The notes under the pieces: generated by a model | The model's input: only the letters and a program-made list of their open reading frames with translations | What the model was told of the DNA's origin: nothing | Database searches by the model: none | Translations under genes and position numbers: made by a program | In this document: positions 45,218 through 54,972 of the stretch, one piece after another | How the letters are laid out: every line of letters starts with the position of its first letter | Numbering within the stretch: position 1 is the first letter of the stretch | Assembly (NCBI GenBank): GCA_016841045.1 | Contig: JAENZX010000004.1 | Location: forward strand, 62,001 to 126,000 | DNA: 64,000 nucleotides | Direction: 5' to 3' | Source of the DNA: Thermincola carboxydiphila | GTDB taxonomy: Bacteria; Bacillota; Thermincolia; Thermincolales; UBA2595

Positions 45218-46567
45218 TTACTCTCGCCTAATGTGCCAAAGTGTTCCCGATTCAGACCAGGGTATTATTTCAGCCTTATTGACTTGTATTTTCCCAAAAT
45301 CAAGTACATACAACGATTTCCCGTCAGGGCTAAACTTTGCCTCTATTGGTCTTATTGTAGGATGGTCATTGTCGTGCTCAGCACCCGGAGCAAGAAATTC
45401 GTGAACAGTACCAGTTTTAAGATTCACCCTGACTATGCGATGACCCGGATGATTAGATACCTTACCGGTCATTGGCGTCAATGAACCAAATAAGGCAACA
45501 AAAGCGTCACCTACATAGCCAAACGCAGGATTTCTTGAAAAATCAAATTTCATGGCAGCAGCATGAGGTTCAATGGTGGTCAACAGCGTACCCGAAAGGG
45601 GTGGATGCTCCGCGAGGACAAATTCCGGGATATCCTCATTTTCCGGTTTAAACCTTGGGTTTGTAACAGGAATGCCGGCAACATAATCAGGGAATCCGTA
45701 CCATCCGCCTCTTTTTATTTGCCATATTGGATCAGGTGCATTGGCAATGGGACGACTTCCTCTGGCGTCATAACCCTGGTCCACGCAAATTAATTTTTCT
45801 TCAAGTGAAAAGCCAAGTGCAAAGGGATTCCGCAGCCCGTTAGCGTACTGCTCCAGTCCGGTACCATCGGCATTTGCCCTATATATTACGCCATTTGCTT
45901 TTAATTTACCTCTTACTATTTCACCAGGCTGGCTTGGAGCTCCAAATTGATGAAAGGCTCCCGTGATGACAGTATTCGGTTCATCTAAATTAAATGGATT
46001 TAAAGATCTATAATTTTTCCCGCACAGCACGTAATCACGTGGGGGAATGTCATGCCAATCAGAATGGGAAGCAAGCCACCCCATCATAAAGTTGTCTATA
46101 CCAACTATTGCCGAGTTTGTGTAAGTACCGGTCCCAAAATACATTCTATCCAGTGAATCAAAAATGATGTTTGAGGTATAATGATCACCGCCAGTTGGCA
46201 GCCCATCTATTAAAACCTTACTTCTCCCCGATTTATCCACTCTAAAAACCTTTCCTGGATAGCTGCCTGTAATAGCATAAAAATAACCTTTATGCCATGT
46301 AACTCCTGTCAGCGGCCCATCAAATCCTGAGGCAATTGTAGTTACTCCTCCGTCAGGATCAATTCTCTTAATTTTCCCACCGCCTTCAACTTTTGCCGGT
46401 CCGTAGGAGTAACCAGCCTCCCCTATATAGATATATCCTTGATCATCAAAAGTCATTGAAGTAGGATAGGTAAGCCCTTTTTTAATGAGACCAATTCTGT
46501 ACCCTGCTTGAAGATTAAATTTTGTACCCTGCCTGAAAGTTTTTGGGGAACTTTTATTTGACTTCAT
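45218..46567 (-). CDS. Sugar/sorbosone dehydrogenase-like beta-propeller protein
   Basis: A 449-aa protein resembling soluble glucose/sorbosone dehydrogenases. It has propeller blades (IDPDGGVTTIASGFDGP and YAITGSYPGKVFRVD), an ANGLRNPFALGFS element and the closing blade FSPDGKSLYVLDFG. No signal peptide or PQQ-binding His set can be confirmed, so the enzyme activity is uncertain. ATG at 46567 with AGGAGG upstream. It pairs with the membrane protein downstream. Confidence 0.75.
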   Translation of the reverse strand: MKSNKSSPKTFRQGTKFNLQAGYRIGLIKKGLTYPTSMTFDDQGYIYIGEAGYSYGPAKVEGGGKIKRIDPDGGVTTIASGFDGPLTGVTWHKGYFYAITGSYPGKVFRVDKSGRSKVLIDGLPTGGDHYTSNIIFDSLDRMYFGTGTYTNSAIVGIDNFMMGWLASHSDWHDIPPRDYVLCGKNYRSLNPFNLDEPNTVITGAFHQFGAPSQPGEIVRGKLKANGVIYRANADGTGLEQYANGLRNPFALGFSLEEKLICVDQGYDARGSRPIANAPDPIWQIKRGGWYGFPDYVAGIPVTNPRFKPENEDIPEFVLAEHPPLSGTLLTTIEPHAAAMKFDFSRNPAFGYVGDAFVALFGSLTPMTGKVSNHPGHRIVRVNLKTGTVHEFLAPGAEHDNDHPTIRPIEAKFSPDGKSLYVLDFGKIQVNKAEIIPWSESGTLWHIRRE

Positions 46568-46644
46568 TAAAGAACCTCCTCACATTTGGGTCCTTATATA
46601 TGATATTTTAGATTATTTTCAGACGTGACTAGACATCAGAGCAC

Positions 46645-46675
46645 AAAAACAAAACTCCCGTAATCCCTTGCGGGA
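46645..46675 (-). terminator. Terminator-like hairpin related to the tRNA-Thr terminator
   Basis: An 8-bp stem (46675-46668 with 46663-46656), a TCCC-type loop and T-rich sequence on the minus strand. The sequence matches the terminators at 59033-59056 and 63498-63521 in stem, loop and flanking A-tract. No minus-strand gene upstream needs it, so it may be a relic. Confidence 0.6.
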
Positions 46676-46775
46676 ATACCCTTCGGTTTATTATAACTGA
46701 TAAAAACATACTTTCATGAGGATTACAATATAAAGTCCCTCCATGACGGTCAGTCTGCATTAAACGATTTTAAAC

Positions 46776-47138
46776 TTGAATACCCCGGAATCGGTAGGCC
46801 CGTCCGGCCATGGAAAAAGTACTTTGCTTCATCTAATGGGCGGGCTGGATCGTGCCACTGAGGGCACCGTTATGGTACTAAGTGGCGGCCAGATGCAGAG
46901 AGTTGCCATAGCCCGGGCTCTGGCCAACAATCCTGACATTCTGCTTATGGACGAGCCTACCGGTAATTTGGATTCAGCCTCTGAGGCCGGCATTATAGAA
47001 TTGGTACATCATCTTAATCGGCAAGGTAAGACAATAATTATGGTAACTCATAACATGGACATTGCTCAACAAGCACAGAGAATAGTTAAAATTAAAGATG
47101 GACTGGTTGGTGACGACGAACTGCTAAATTGCAGTTAG
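46776..47138 (+). pseudogene. ABC transporter ATPase (MacB/LolD type) with internal deletion
   Basis: A 120-codon frame carries Walker A ([18 protein letters not shown]), then jumps after EGTVMV straight to the ABC signature [15 protein letters not shown] and Walker [12 protein letters not shown]. The roughly 85 residues that lie between in LolD/MacB-type ATPases are missing, as is the usual N-terminus. It is a deletion remnant and unlikely to be functional. No permease gene is nearby. Confidence 0.85.
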
Positions 47139-47239
47139 GTAACAAAAACTTAGGCGAATAACAAAAAGTGCTTGACACGTTGCTAAACAGGTTTGTATAT
47201 TTATAAAGAAGGTGATAGTGACAAATTGGAGGATAGAAA

Positions 47240-47719
47240 ATGCTGATTTATGAAAAAGGAAAAACCGTTAGCGTTGAACAAGAGGATATAAACATGAAGA
47301 TTATCGTCCATTTTAAGGACTACTTCCATGAGATAAAAACTACAGTAACCGTCAATAGTAATACTATGGTGATCTTGGCAGCAGAGGCTGAAATAATTAG
47401 CGTTCCCTGGGATTTATGTCATGAAATTGGATCAAAAATGGAAGGGATTGTCGGTTTGAAAATCCAAAAAGGGATTAAAGAACAGGTGCGGAGAATACTG
47501 GGAGGAGCTCAGGGCTGCGTGCATTTGGTGGACCTTACGATGGACTCAATCACAGCCATGGTTCATCTTGGGGATTTCCATCAAATGCCCAAAGCAATGT
47601 CCTATAAAGAAAAAATGGAAAAAATCAAGGAAATAAATAAGGGGATATGCCACACTTACAGCAGCTCTGACAGAAATCCTAAATTATTGAGGGAAAATTT
47701 GCAAAGCCAACTTGATTAA
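47240..47719 (+). CDS. DUF2889-like protein
   Basis: A 159-aa protein with the segment VRRILGGAQGCVHLVDLTMDS and a conserved end (GICHTYSSSDRN), both typical of DUF2889 proteins, in which a Cys-His pair may bind metal. Function unknown. GGAGG precedes the ATG at 47240. It stands alone, followed by an inverted repeat. Confidence 0.7.
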   Translation: MLIYEKGKTVSVEQEDINMKIIVHFKDYFHEIKTTVTVNSNTMVILAAEAEIISVPWDLCHEIGSKMEGIVGLKIQKGIKEQVRRILGGAQGCVHLVDLTMDSITAMVHLGDFHQMPKAMSYKEKMEKIKEINKGICHTYSSSDRNPKLLRENLQSQLD

Positions 47720-47744
47720 ATCAATGGAAGTGCACCCTAGTTAA

Positions 47745-47770
47745 AACCCGTTAACTGTCGTTAACGGGTT
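47745..47770. terminator. Terminator-like inverted repeat
   Basis: AACCCGTTAAC (47745-47755) and GTTAACGGGTT (47760-47770) form an 11-bp perfect stem after the DUF2889 gene; the T tract is weak. Confidence 0.6.
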
Positions 47771-47819
47771 AATTAATTTATCTGTATTTGAATTATACAT
47801 TTTCCCCTTAGAGCCTTTT

Positions 47820-48014
47820 TTATGCTCTGATATCAATTTGACTACCTATATGCGGCTGAACGGACTGTTCCATAACCCTGGCTTGACCTAACATTTCCAC
47901 TAGATTGGCAGCGTCGGTTTTAGCGGTATCCATGGCCATATTCATGACAGAATTACTGACTGCTTGCATTACCTTCACCTGGCTTAGGGACATTGAAAAA
48001 GCTGCAATATCCAT
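47820..48014 (-). CDS. YjfB-like putative motility protein
   Basis: A 64-aa protein opening MDIAAFSMSLSQVKVMQAVS, the signature of the small YjfB family annotated as putative motility proteins in flagellated Firmicutes. It has no membrane segment and is rich in Met and Ala. AAAGGAGGGA precedes the ATG. No flagellar genes are near, so this is a stand-alone copy. Confidence 0.82.
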   Translation of the reverse strand: MDIAAFSMSLSQVKVMQAVSNSVMNMAMDTAKTDAANLVEMLGQARVMEQSVQPHIGSQIDIRA

Positions 48015-48147
48015 CTAATCCCTCCTTTTATTGCCACAAAACATGGATTCTACACATGCTTCAATTATTCCTGCCACTATTAGCTAGTTTACTTTAATAC
48101 ATCAAGTGTTTAAGAAATGTTTGTTCAAAAAGAGGACCTGTCAATAA

Positions 48148-49929
48148 TTATTTCCACTTTCCACTTAACATTTTACTGGCTGCTTCGGCTCTATTGGAAC
48201 AATCCAATTTTCGATAAATAGTTGCCAATAAATTTTTTACTGTACTGACGCTAATAAATAATTCTTTAGCAATTTCAGTGTTTGTGTGTCCTTTTGCCAC
48301 CAGAATTAACACTTCCAATTCCCGCTGTGACAGCTTTTCTTTAATATTTATTTTAGGAGATTGTTTTTTTCTGTTATATACGACAGACCATATAATTTCA
48401 TCAATTAAAACCTTTCCAGAATCTACTATCTGTAAAATTTCTTCAGGATTTAACAGGAATGAGTCCTTTAATACTAACGCATTTATAGATAAAGGAGAGT
48501 CAGCAAGAAACTCACTGCCTTCATTTTCATCGTTTACAAGGAGCAACAATTTAAGATTAGGAAATCTATCTTTTAAATCATAACAAGAATCATATACAGT
48601 CAATAAACTTGAATTTGATGTATCTAGAATCAATATGGCAGGAATCTTCTTAAATTCTTTCAGCTTAATATTTAATTTTTCAAATGCTATTGTTTCCTTT
48701 ATATAAAACTTACCCTTAGTTTTATTAATATGAAGTGATTTTTCGAGAAAAACTGTGTCATTAGTTACTAAGATAACTTCTTTACGGCCAAACTTTAAAC
48801 TGCTATTTTCCCTTTGCAACGGAAGTTCTATTTCAATAGTTGTACCTGTATTTATTTTACTTGAAATTTTAAATGTACCACCAACCATCTTGATCCGGTA
48901 TTGCATCGATATTATGCCGCACTTATTAAACATTGTATATTCCTGAGGTGTAAATACTTCCTTTTCAATATTAAATCCTTTACCATTGTCGCTTATTAAA
49001 ATGAAGAGTCTGTTATGTTTTACATGTATTTTAACAATCACATGATTAGCGCCAGAATGTCGTTTTATATTTCTAAATGCTTCGTCAAAACTTCGGAATA
49101 AATTAGCGGTAACAACAGTATCCAATTGGGGTACATAATTATCTGAAACTAAATTGACTTCAATGTTCGTTTGTTCTTCAAATTGGCTGATATATGTACG
49201 TATTGCCGATATTATCCCTTCCTCTTTAAAATTAAAGGTATTATGATGTGAAAGGTTCCGCACAGTTGCCAGAATTACTTTTAGAGCCTCAGTCACAGCA
49301 TTTAATTGCTGTCTGCCAGTAAGATTATAATGATCTTCTTTACAAATCTGTTCTAAGTACAAAAGCTGCGTTCCTAAAGGTTCAATTAATTCATCATACA
49401 ATAAGTTTGCTAATCTTTCTTTGTCTTTATCCTGTGATTTTAGTATTTGGCTAATTTTACGTTCAAGCATTTCCTGATCGTTTCTTAAACTTATTATTGA
49501 GCTTAACCAAAGATCTTCATAAAATCTGCCAATAATATTAACTAATATTTCAAAAACTTTGTATGGGTGTGACAATAATAACTGTTTAGGTAATAAATTT
49601 ATTATTTCAGAGATAACAATAAGTGGAAATAATTTAGTTCCTTCGAACATCTTATATATTCTTTCGGTTTCCTCTGCCTTAGGAAGGAGAAATCGTTTAG
49701 CAAACTCTATTTCTGCACTATTACTATTTAAGCTTTCTTTTCCTGATTTAAGAAAGTTAATTTGTTTAAATAGAATAGATCCAGCTCTTTGTACTACTAT
49801 TTTCAAAGCCTTTTCAGATACTTTACCATATTTCTCCTCGGAAAACTCTCTCAGTAGTTCACAATCTTTTTCGAGTATTGCCTGATAACGGTCTTCCAAT
49901 ATTTCAGCGATAACGGCTTCTATATTCAT
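48148..49929 (-). CDS. One-chain sensor kinase/response regulator with LuxR output and degenerate His site
   Basis: A 593-aa soluble protein. An N-terminal helical sensor domain (1-155) is followed by a HisKA_3-like helix pair in which the phospho-acceptor His is Tyr178 (RLANLLYDELIEPLG against the usual ELHD), an HATPase domain (N box SFDEAFRNIKRHSG, G box SDNGKGF), a receiver-like domain (375-500, acceptor Asp in ILILDTSN) and a C-terminal LuxR helix-turn-helix (LSQRELEVLILVAKGHTNTEIA). Kinase and output are on one chain. With Tyr in place of His, normal phosphorelay is doubtful, and ATP binding or direct sensing may drive it. It may control the divergent-free operon at 50337-58615, which lies upstream on the same strand. 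Confidence 0.85.
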   Translation of the reverse strand: MNIEAVIAEILEDRYQAILEKDCELLREFSEEKYGKVSEKALKIVVQRAGSILFKQINFLKSGKESLNSNSAEIEFAKRFLLPKAEETERIYKMFEGTKLFPLIVISEIINLLPKQLLLSHPYKVFEILVNIIGRFYEDLWLSSIISLRNDQEMLERKISQILKSQDKDKERLANLLYDELIEPLGTQLLYLEQICKEDHYNLTGRQQLNAVTEALKVILATVRNLSHHNTFNFKEEGIISAIRTYISQFEEQTNIEVNLVSDNYVPQLDTVVTANLFRSFDEAFRNIKRHSGANHVIVKIHVKHNRLFILISDNGKGFNIEKEVFTPQEYTMFNKCGIISMQYRIKMVGGTFKISSKINTGTTIEIELPLQRENSSLKFGRKEVILVTNDTVFLEKSLHINKTKGKFYIKETIAFEKLNIKLKEFKKIPAILILDTSNSSLLTVYDSCYDLKDRFPNLKLLLLVNDENEGSEFLADSPLSINALVLKDSFLLNPEEILQIVDSGKVLIDEIIWSVVYNRKKQSPKINIKEKLSQRELEVLILVAKGHTNTEIAKELFISVSTVKNLLATIYRKLDCSNRAEAASKMLSGKWK

Positions 49930-50202
49930 TTATACTTCATCCCCCTTAAGAAATTTTTTAGGTATGGCCGGACCTATAAGATCTCAATAGTTTAACCTTA
50001 AAAAAATAAATAGGGATGTAGGAAATTCAGGTTCAGATAAGACACTATTAAAATTAACTGTTGGAGCTATATGGTAATCTTATTAAAGTTTCTAATGCAC
50101 ATCCATTACTTTATTGTGAGTTGCAAAATATTACGTTCTAACGGCTAGCCTGTGAGTCTAGTGGTTTTTCGGCCGGGTCCTTTATTAACAGGGAATACCC
50201 AT

Positions 50203-50229
50203 AAACAAAAGCGGCCGATAAAAGGCCGC
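50203..50229 (-). terminator. Terminator of the carboxylase-like operon
   Basis: On the minus strand GCGGCC-TTTTATC-GGCCGC is followed by TTTTGTTT. It lies about 110 nt beyond the creatininase-family gene. The rest of 49930-50336 shows nothing else that I recognise. Confidence 0.8.
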
Positions 50230-50336
50230 AGAAAGTTGATATTTCAGCTATGATGCTAGTCGCAGATTTGGAATCAAGCAGTAATGACATAGCGGATTGT
50301 AGCTATACATGTAAAGATATTAGTTAACGCCCCCAG

Positions 50337-51155
50337 TTATTTATTTATATTTCCATAAAATCCAGGCTCATCAGTATAACTACCCTGTTTATACTTAGTC
50401 GCGGAATCAACGATTAAATCAACAATTGTTTCATAAAGCCTGTTTCCTTCCTCAACTGATGCCTGTGCAGGTGAACCGCAGTATGCTTCTTTTAAGCCCA
50501 TTTGTTTAAAATCTTTCATTCCCTTATCAATCACTTCTACCAGGTTAATAGGTACATAGGGGAGACTTTTTTTAATATTTTCTCTAACTAAATTTAAGTC
50601 TGCAGCCATTACCAAAGAAGTTTCGTAAGAACCGGCATGACATTCACCACTTCTAAATTCCTCACCTAACAGTTCAGCTCTATCTTTTCGGGTAAGATCA
50701 AGATAACAAATTTGAACCCCTGTAATTTTACAGATATTGTCGATAATAGAATAAATAAGCTTAACATGTTCAGGCTCAAAATGATTATTGATAATAAATA
50801 TTTTGTTAAAACCTTGATTAATCAAAGCTAAACAAATATCCTCTACTAAGAATCTGAAAGCATTTTCAGAGATAGATATTGAACCGGGAAAGCATGAAGC
50901 ATAATTAGCTACTGCATAATTTATTGAAGGTAAAATGAAAGTTTCCATACCCATCTTTCTAAGTTTCTTGGCCGCACGAATAGATGTTTCTGAAGAAATT
51001 ACCAGGTCAGTATTTAGAGGACCATGAGGTCCATGGGGTTCCACAGTACCCATGGGTAATAAAAGTAACGGGTTTTCTTTTACAATCTCTCCGGCTTCTG
51101 CCCATGTTAAATTGTTAAAATAATATGGAAGTGGATTTTCTTTAATTTCTTTCAT
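50337..51155 (-). CDS. Creatininase-family amidohydrolase
   Basis: A 272-aa metal-dependent hydrolase of the creatininase family. The metal-binding motifs are in LLPMGTVEPHGPHGPLNTD (Glu, His, Asp), FIINNHFEP and GECHAGSYETS (His and Glu). Members open creatinine or other cyclic amides (for example formamide or mycofactocin-type peptides). It is the last gene of the five-gene operon and would act on a ring or amide product of the pathway; the real substrate is unknown. ATG at 51155 with GGAG upstream. Confidence 0.85.
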   Translation of the reverse strand: MKEIKENPLPYYFNNLTWAEAGEIVKENPLLLLPMGTVEPHGPHGPLNTDLVISSETSIRAAKKLRKMGMETFILPSINYAVANYASCFPGSISISENAFRFLVEDICLALINQGFNKIFIINNHFEPEHVKLIYSIIDNICKITGVQICYLDLTRKDRAELLGEEFRSGECHAGSYETSLVMAADLNLVRENIKKSLPYVPINLVEVIDKGMKDFKQMGLKEAYCGSPAQASVEEGNRLYETIVDLIVDSATKYKQGSYTDEPGFYGNINK

Positions 51156-51158
51156 TAA

Positions 51159-52757
51159 TTAAACACTCCTCTCCCCGTCAAGCAAAAAGTTTTTAAGAGC
51201 GTTTCGATCTACTTTGCCCTGAGCGTTTTTAGGTAATTCATCTAAGAAAACTATAACCCGCGGGTACTTATACGCTGCCAATTTACTTTTGACGAAAGAC
51301 TTCAGCTGACCTGCCAGGGAATCATTGGCCAGATTTTTATCTCTTATCACCAAAAAAGCGCTAAGTGTCATCAAGCCTTCCCCATTGTCAGCGCCTATCA
51401 CTGTGCAGTCCTTGACATCAGGGTGTGTAAGAAGGCAGTTCTCCACTTCGTAAGGAGAAACCATTACCCCGCTTATCTTGAGCAATTGATCGGCCCTGCC
51501 GCTATACCAGAATGTACCGTCGGCATCTTTTTTAAAGAGGTCCCCGGTGTTAATCCAGTCCCCTTGAAAAGTTGCTTTAGACTTCTCGTGATCCTGCCAA
51601 TAGAATAATGCTGCACTGTCTCCTTTGACCATCAATCTGCCAATTTCCCCGGCCGGTAATTCCTCAAGGTCAGGGCCGACAATCTTGGCTTCATAACCGG
51701 GCACTACTTTACCGGCACTTCCGGGGACAACATTTTCCAAGGTATTCGAAAGGTAAACGTGATAAGCTTCGGCTGATCCCACTCCTTCCAGGACTTCAAC
51801 CCCAAAAGTCCTTTTCCATTCCTTATATATTTCGTCTGGAAGTTTTTCCCCTGATGAAGTACAAAATCTCAAACTTTTAAGGCTGGTGGTTTTTGCAGAA
51901 GGACTTTTTAGCATGGCGTTCATCATTGTGGGAACTTGTATTAAAACTGTTGGTTGATGTTGTTTGATCAGATCAAACATAAGCTCCGGGGTTGACCTCT
52001 CTGGAAAAATTATGGTAGTAGCCCCTACCCCAAATGGATAAACAAGAGCAGCATCCCTAGCGTACCCGAAAAACAGTTTGGGAACAGACAAGATAATATC
52101 ATCCTGCCGATAACCGAGAACTTTTAAACCATATGTTAAAAAACTGTAAAGAGTATCATGTTGGCAATGAACCGCTGCTTTTGGCTTTCCTGTCGTCCCG
52201 GTCGTAAACTTCCACAGTGCTATGTCGTCTTTGTGAGTCTGCGCCGGTTCCAAAGAAGACGAACATTTCAGGACTTCACTAAAAGGTACTTCGACCCCGT
52301 CATCCAAGATGTCATCGTCACCCACTACCAAAATATGTTTTAAATAAGGGGAATTCTTAGCTGCAGACCTGACTTTGGCTAACGTAGACTTGTCAAAAAC
52401 AACTATTTTGGCCCGGGTGTAGTTCAGGTAATATTCATAGTCCTTTTCTTGCAAGTGTGTATAAATAGTACAAGCTACACCGCCAACTTTAATGGTGGCA
52501 AACCAACTAGCAACCAATTCTATTGAGTCATTGAGAGCCAAAAGAACCCTGTTTTCTTGTTCGAGACCAAGTTCTAAGAATTTATTTCCCACACAGTTAG
52601 TTAAGCTGCTGACTTCCCCATAAGTATATTTTCGCCCAGCTTGCACAATTGCTGTTTTATTACCTTTTCCTTCAACAATATTTCTGTCCAAAAAATAGGA
52701 AGTAATATTAAAATCAACCGGAATTTCAATTTTCATCTCGGCATCTAAAGCGTTCAA
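51159..52757 (-). CDS. Benzoate-CoA-ligase-like acyl-CoA synthetase
   Basis: A 532-aa ANL-superfamily enzyme. The AMP-binding loop is KFTTGTTGKPKAAVH, with A5 motif GSAEAYHVYLS and the adenylate hinge TGDLF; the C-terminal domain has WYSGRADQLLKISGVMVSPYEVE, very like benzoate-CoA and benzoylacetate-CoA ligases, and the catalytic Lys in NAQGKVDRN. It converts a carboxylate to its CoA thioester with ATP. TTG 52757 is chosen as start (GGTGAG ribosome site overlapping the previous stop) over the longer frame to 52826 that would overlap the HyuB gene by 68 bp. Confidence 0.85.
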   Translation of the reverse strand: MNALDAEMKIEIPVDFNITSYFLDRNIVEGKGNKTAIVQAGRKYTYGEVSSLTNCVGNKFLELGLEQENRVLLALNDSIELVASWFATIKVGGVACTIYTHLQEKDYEYYLNYTRAKIVVFDKSTLAKVRSAAKNSPYLKHILVVGDDDILDDGVEVPFSEVLKCSSSLEPAQTHKDDIALWKFTTGTTGKPKAAVHCQHDTLYSFLTYGLKVLGYRQDDIILSVPKLFFGYARDAALVYPFGVGATTIIFPERSTPELMFDLIKQHQPTVLIQVPTMMNAMLKSPSAKTTSLKSLRFCTSSGEKLPDEIYKEWKRTFGVEVLEGVGSAEAYHVYLSNTLENVVPGSAGKVVPGYEAKIVGPDLEELPAGEIGRLMVKGDSAALFYWQDHEKSKATFQGDWINTGDLFKKDADGTFWYSGRADQLLKISGVMVSPYEVENCLLTHPDVKDCTVIGADNGEGLMTLSAFLVIRDKNLANDSLAGQLKSFVKSKLAAYKYPRVIVFLDELPKNAQGKVDRNALKNFLLDGERSV

Positions 52758-52758
52758 T

Positions 52759-54939
52759 TTACTCACCAACCTTTGGCACCGATTCACTCGATTGAGGTTC
52801 GGAAGGCCATCCGAAAACTTTGTCATGAAGAGGAGGATCGTCTTTAAATACTACCTCCGTATCTAATAAAACTGCACAACTTGGGCAGAAAAACTCATTT
52901 AAAAAGAAATCATTATTAACTGGCCGGAGTGGTCCTGCCTGGCTTAGTGGAGATTTTCGTAAAACAACCCTGTCCTTCCATGATTCAGCTGCACCAGATA
53001 CTTTGTTACCACAATGGGTACACTGGATATAATTCTCTTCCTTTTCTTTAACCATTTGTAAGTTTGCATTAATTGGGAAACCATTTGCAGCAACTTTTTC
53101 TTTTGATCGAATTACTACATTTCTTCCCGATAATCTAGATTTTCTAATATCCTCCCTTTGCTTAAGGGTAGCATCATTTTTGACAACTTGCTCTTTATCA
53201 TCAATAATTACTCCAAAAATCTCTTCTGCCGCTTTAGCGGAAACCAATCCTAGCAGTGTGTCTTCCAATACTAGGTTTACATCCCGTTCCAGCGGGTCTC
53301 CATAACCCCCGCCTCCCATGAAGCGGACATAAAGAGTATCATTTCTTTCTAAATCATAAATGCCCCATTGAGCAGTTTCTTCTTCACCCTTGGTCGAAGG
53401 AAGATCAGGAGGTAATTCCCTCCCATTACTATCTCTAAAGATAATATAGTCAACGTTACATCCCGGATAGCCACCAAAAACACCATGACTCATCGGAGAT
53501 CTGAGGCCTTTGCCAAACAAAACTGTGCCCAATTTGCCATCGAGACTGTCATGAGGCAAAATCGCATATTCATGGCAAACCCCGCCCCTAAATTTTCCTG
53601 GTCCCCCAGAATCCACTACGGGACGCCTGAACAGATAAATTAAAGGGAAAGTCATTTCATGGGTTTCTACATTTGCCCATCGAGAAACAACATTTGGTAT
53701 TTCCCCGCCTATATCAACACCGTCCTTAAAGGCCCTTGCTCCACCAGCGCCGGCAAAGGTATCAGTTAATGGTGAAACAAAATATTCGCCTGTTTGGTTT
53801 AATCCATGTAATTCTACGTGGGCATGACTTCCATGCCATACTGCTGTTGCCCTGTCCTTATATTTGGGGCTGGCACCCATCATTTTTGAAATTACAGTTG
53901 TTGATAGATTATTTACAATCTGAATTGCTCCCACCGTGGCTATGGAAATAGGGGCAGGACGCTGGCAATTTACTATTGTACCTTCAGGGGCAATAACCTT
54001 AAATGCCCTAGTTACACCCTCATTCCATGTTATGTCATAGGCTAATAGCGGAAAAATAGGGGCGAACATGCCGCCTAAGGTTGCCCAGTAACAGCAGTTA
54101 ATACCTAAAGAAGCCTGTGCACTGGTACCGGTAAAATCATAGGTAAGAGTATCACCTTCTTTTGTCGCTGTTAGCTCTACCTGATACACTTGATCAGGCA
54201 TATCTATATACTGCCGGGCCTTCCATACTCCATCCGACATCTCACTTAACCTTTGGCGTATCAGTTGTTCAGATTGCTCAATCAATATTTTCCCTATTGT
54301 ATCTACTGTTTCATAGCCGTAATCCTGATAAAGTCTGTGCATCCGCTCTTTGGCCACATGGTTTGCTGCCCATTGTGACCTGAAGTCAAGAGCAGTCATC
54401 CCCGGGTCTCTAACAACGTTCAAGATGGTCTCAAAGATGTCTTTACGAATCTTCCCTTTTTCAACTATTTTAAGGCCTTTGGACACAAATCCTTCTTGGT
54501 AACACTCCGTTGCATTTGGACTAAAACCTCCCGGATCAATGGCTCCAATGTCAGTAACGTGAACAAAATTAGCTACAAATCCTGTGAGTTTTCCCTCCCA
54601 GTGAATAGGTGATATCATATAAACATCTGGTGGGTGAAGGGCCGCGGTATAGGAATCATTAAGGAAAAATACATCGTCTTCATATATACCAGGGTCTTCA
54701 GAAAAGTTTTCTATAACATGTTTAACAGCTTGTGCAGCACTGGTCAGGTGGTGGAGGAACCCCACGCCCCCTATCAAAAGTTCTCCATCTGGTCCGTATA
54801 GAGAAACCATCATGTCGTGTCCTTCGTTTGTAATTGGAGAACCAGAAACATTTTCTAAAGCAATAATGGCTTCATCTACAACCCCATAAAGTTTATGCCT
54901 GACTATCTCAAACGTAACAGGATCTATCCCTCTTAACAT
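52759..54939 (-). CDS. HyuB/hydantoinase-B family subunit with C-terminal zinc ribbon
   Basis: A 726-aa protein. Residues 1-560 match hydantoinase B/oxoprolinase/acetone carboxylase alpha-type subunits (DPVTFEIVRHKLYGVVDEA at the start, DVYMISP, FGGYPGC and MGGGGYGDPLERD). After a linker, the last 90 residues hold a four-Cys zinc ribbon (Cys640, 643, 685, 688) followed by DTEVVFKDDPPLHD, which resembles the separate small gamma-type subunit of acetone and acetophenone carboxylases. Such a fusion is unusual for simple hydantoinases and points to a carboxylase-like or oxygenated-substrate enzyme. It starts 33 bp after HyuA with a strong AGGAGG site. Confidence 0.85.
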   Translation of the reverse strand: MLRGIDPVTFEIVRHKLYGVVDEAIIALENVSGSPITNEGHDMMVSLYGPDGELLIGGVGFLHHLTSAAQAVKHVIENFSEDPGIYEDDVFFLNDSYTAALHPPDVYMISPIHWEGKLTGFVANFVHVTDIGAIDPGGFSPNATECYQEGFVSKGLKIVEKGKIRKDIFETILNVVRDPGMTALDFRSQWAANHVAKERMHRLYQDYGYETVDTIGKILIEQSEQLIRQRLSEMSDGVWKARQYIDMPDQVYQVELTATKEGDTLTYDFTGTSAQASLGINCCYWATLGGMFAPIFPLLAYDITWNEGVTRAFKVIAPEGTIVNCQRPAPISIATVGAIQIVNNLSTTVISKMMGASPKYKDRATAVWHGSHAHVELHGLNQTGEYFVSPLTDTFAGAGGARAFKDGVDIGGEIPNVVSRWANVETHEMTFPLIYLFRRPVVDSGGPGKFRGGVCHEYAILPHDSLDGKLGTVLFGKGLRSPMSHGVFGGYPGCNVDYIIFRDSNGRELPPDLPSTKGEEETAQWGIYDLERNDTLYVRFMGGGGYGDPLERDVNLVLEDTLLGLVSAKAAEEIFGVIIDDKEQVVKNDATLKQREDIRKSRLSGRNVVIRSKEKVAANGFPINANLQMVKEKEENYIQCTHCGNKVSGAAESWKDRVVLRKSPLSQAGPLRPVNNDFFLNEFFCPSCAVLLDTEVVFKDDPPLHDKVFGWPSEPQSSESVPKVGE

Positions 54940-54972
54940 TTAATTTACCTCCTTTGTTAGGAATTAGTGGCA

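Noticed and set aside
45218-46567. Assignment as a true PQQ glucose dehydrogenase
   Set aside because: The propeller pattern fits, but catalytic His/Arg and PQQ-binding residues could not be identified and no export signal is present; only family-like naming is kept.
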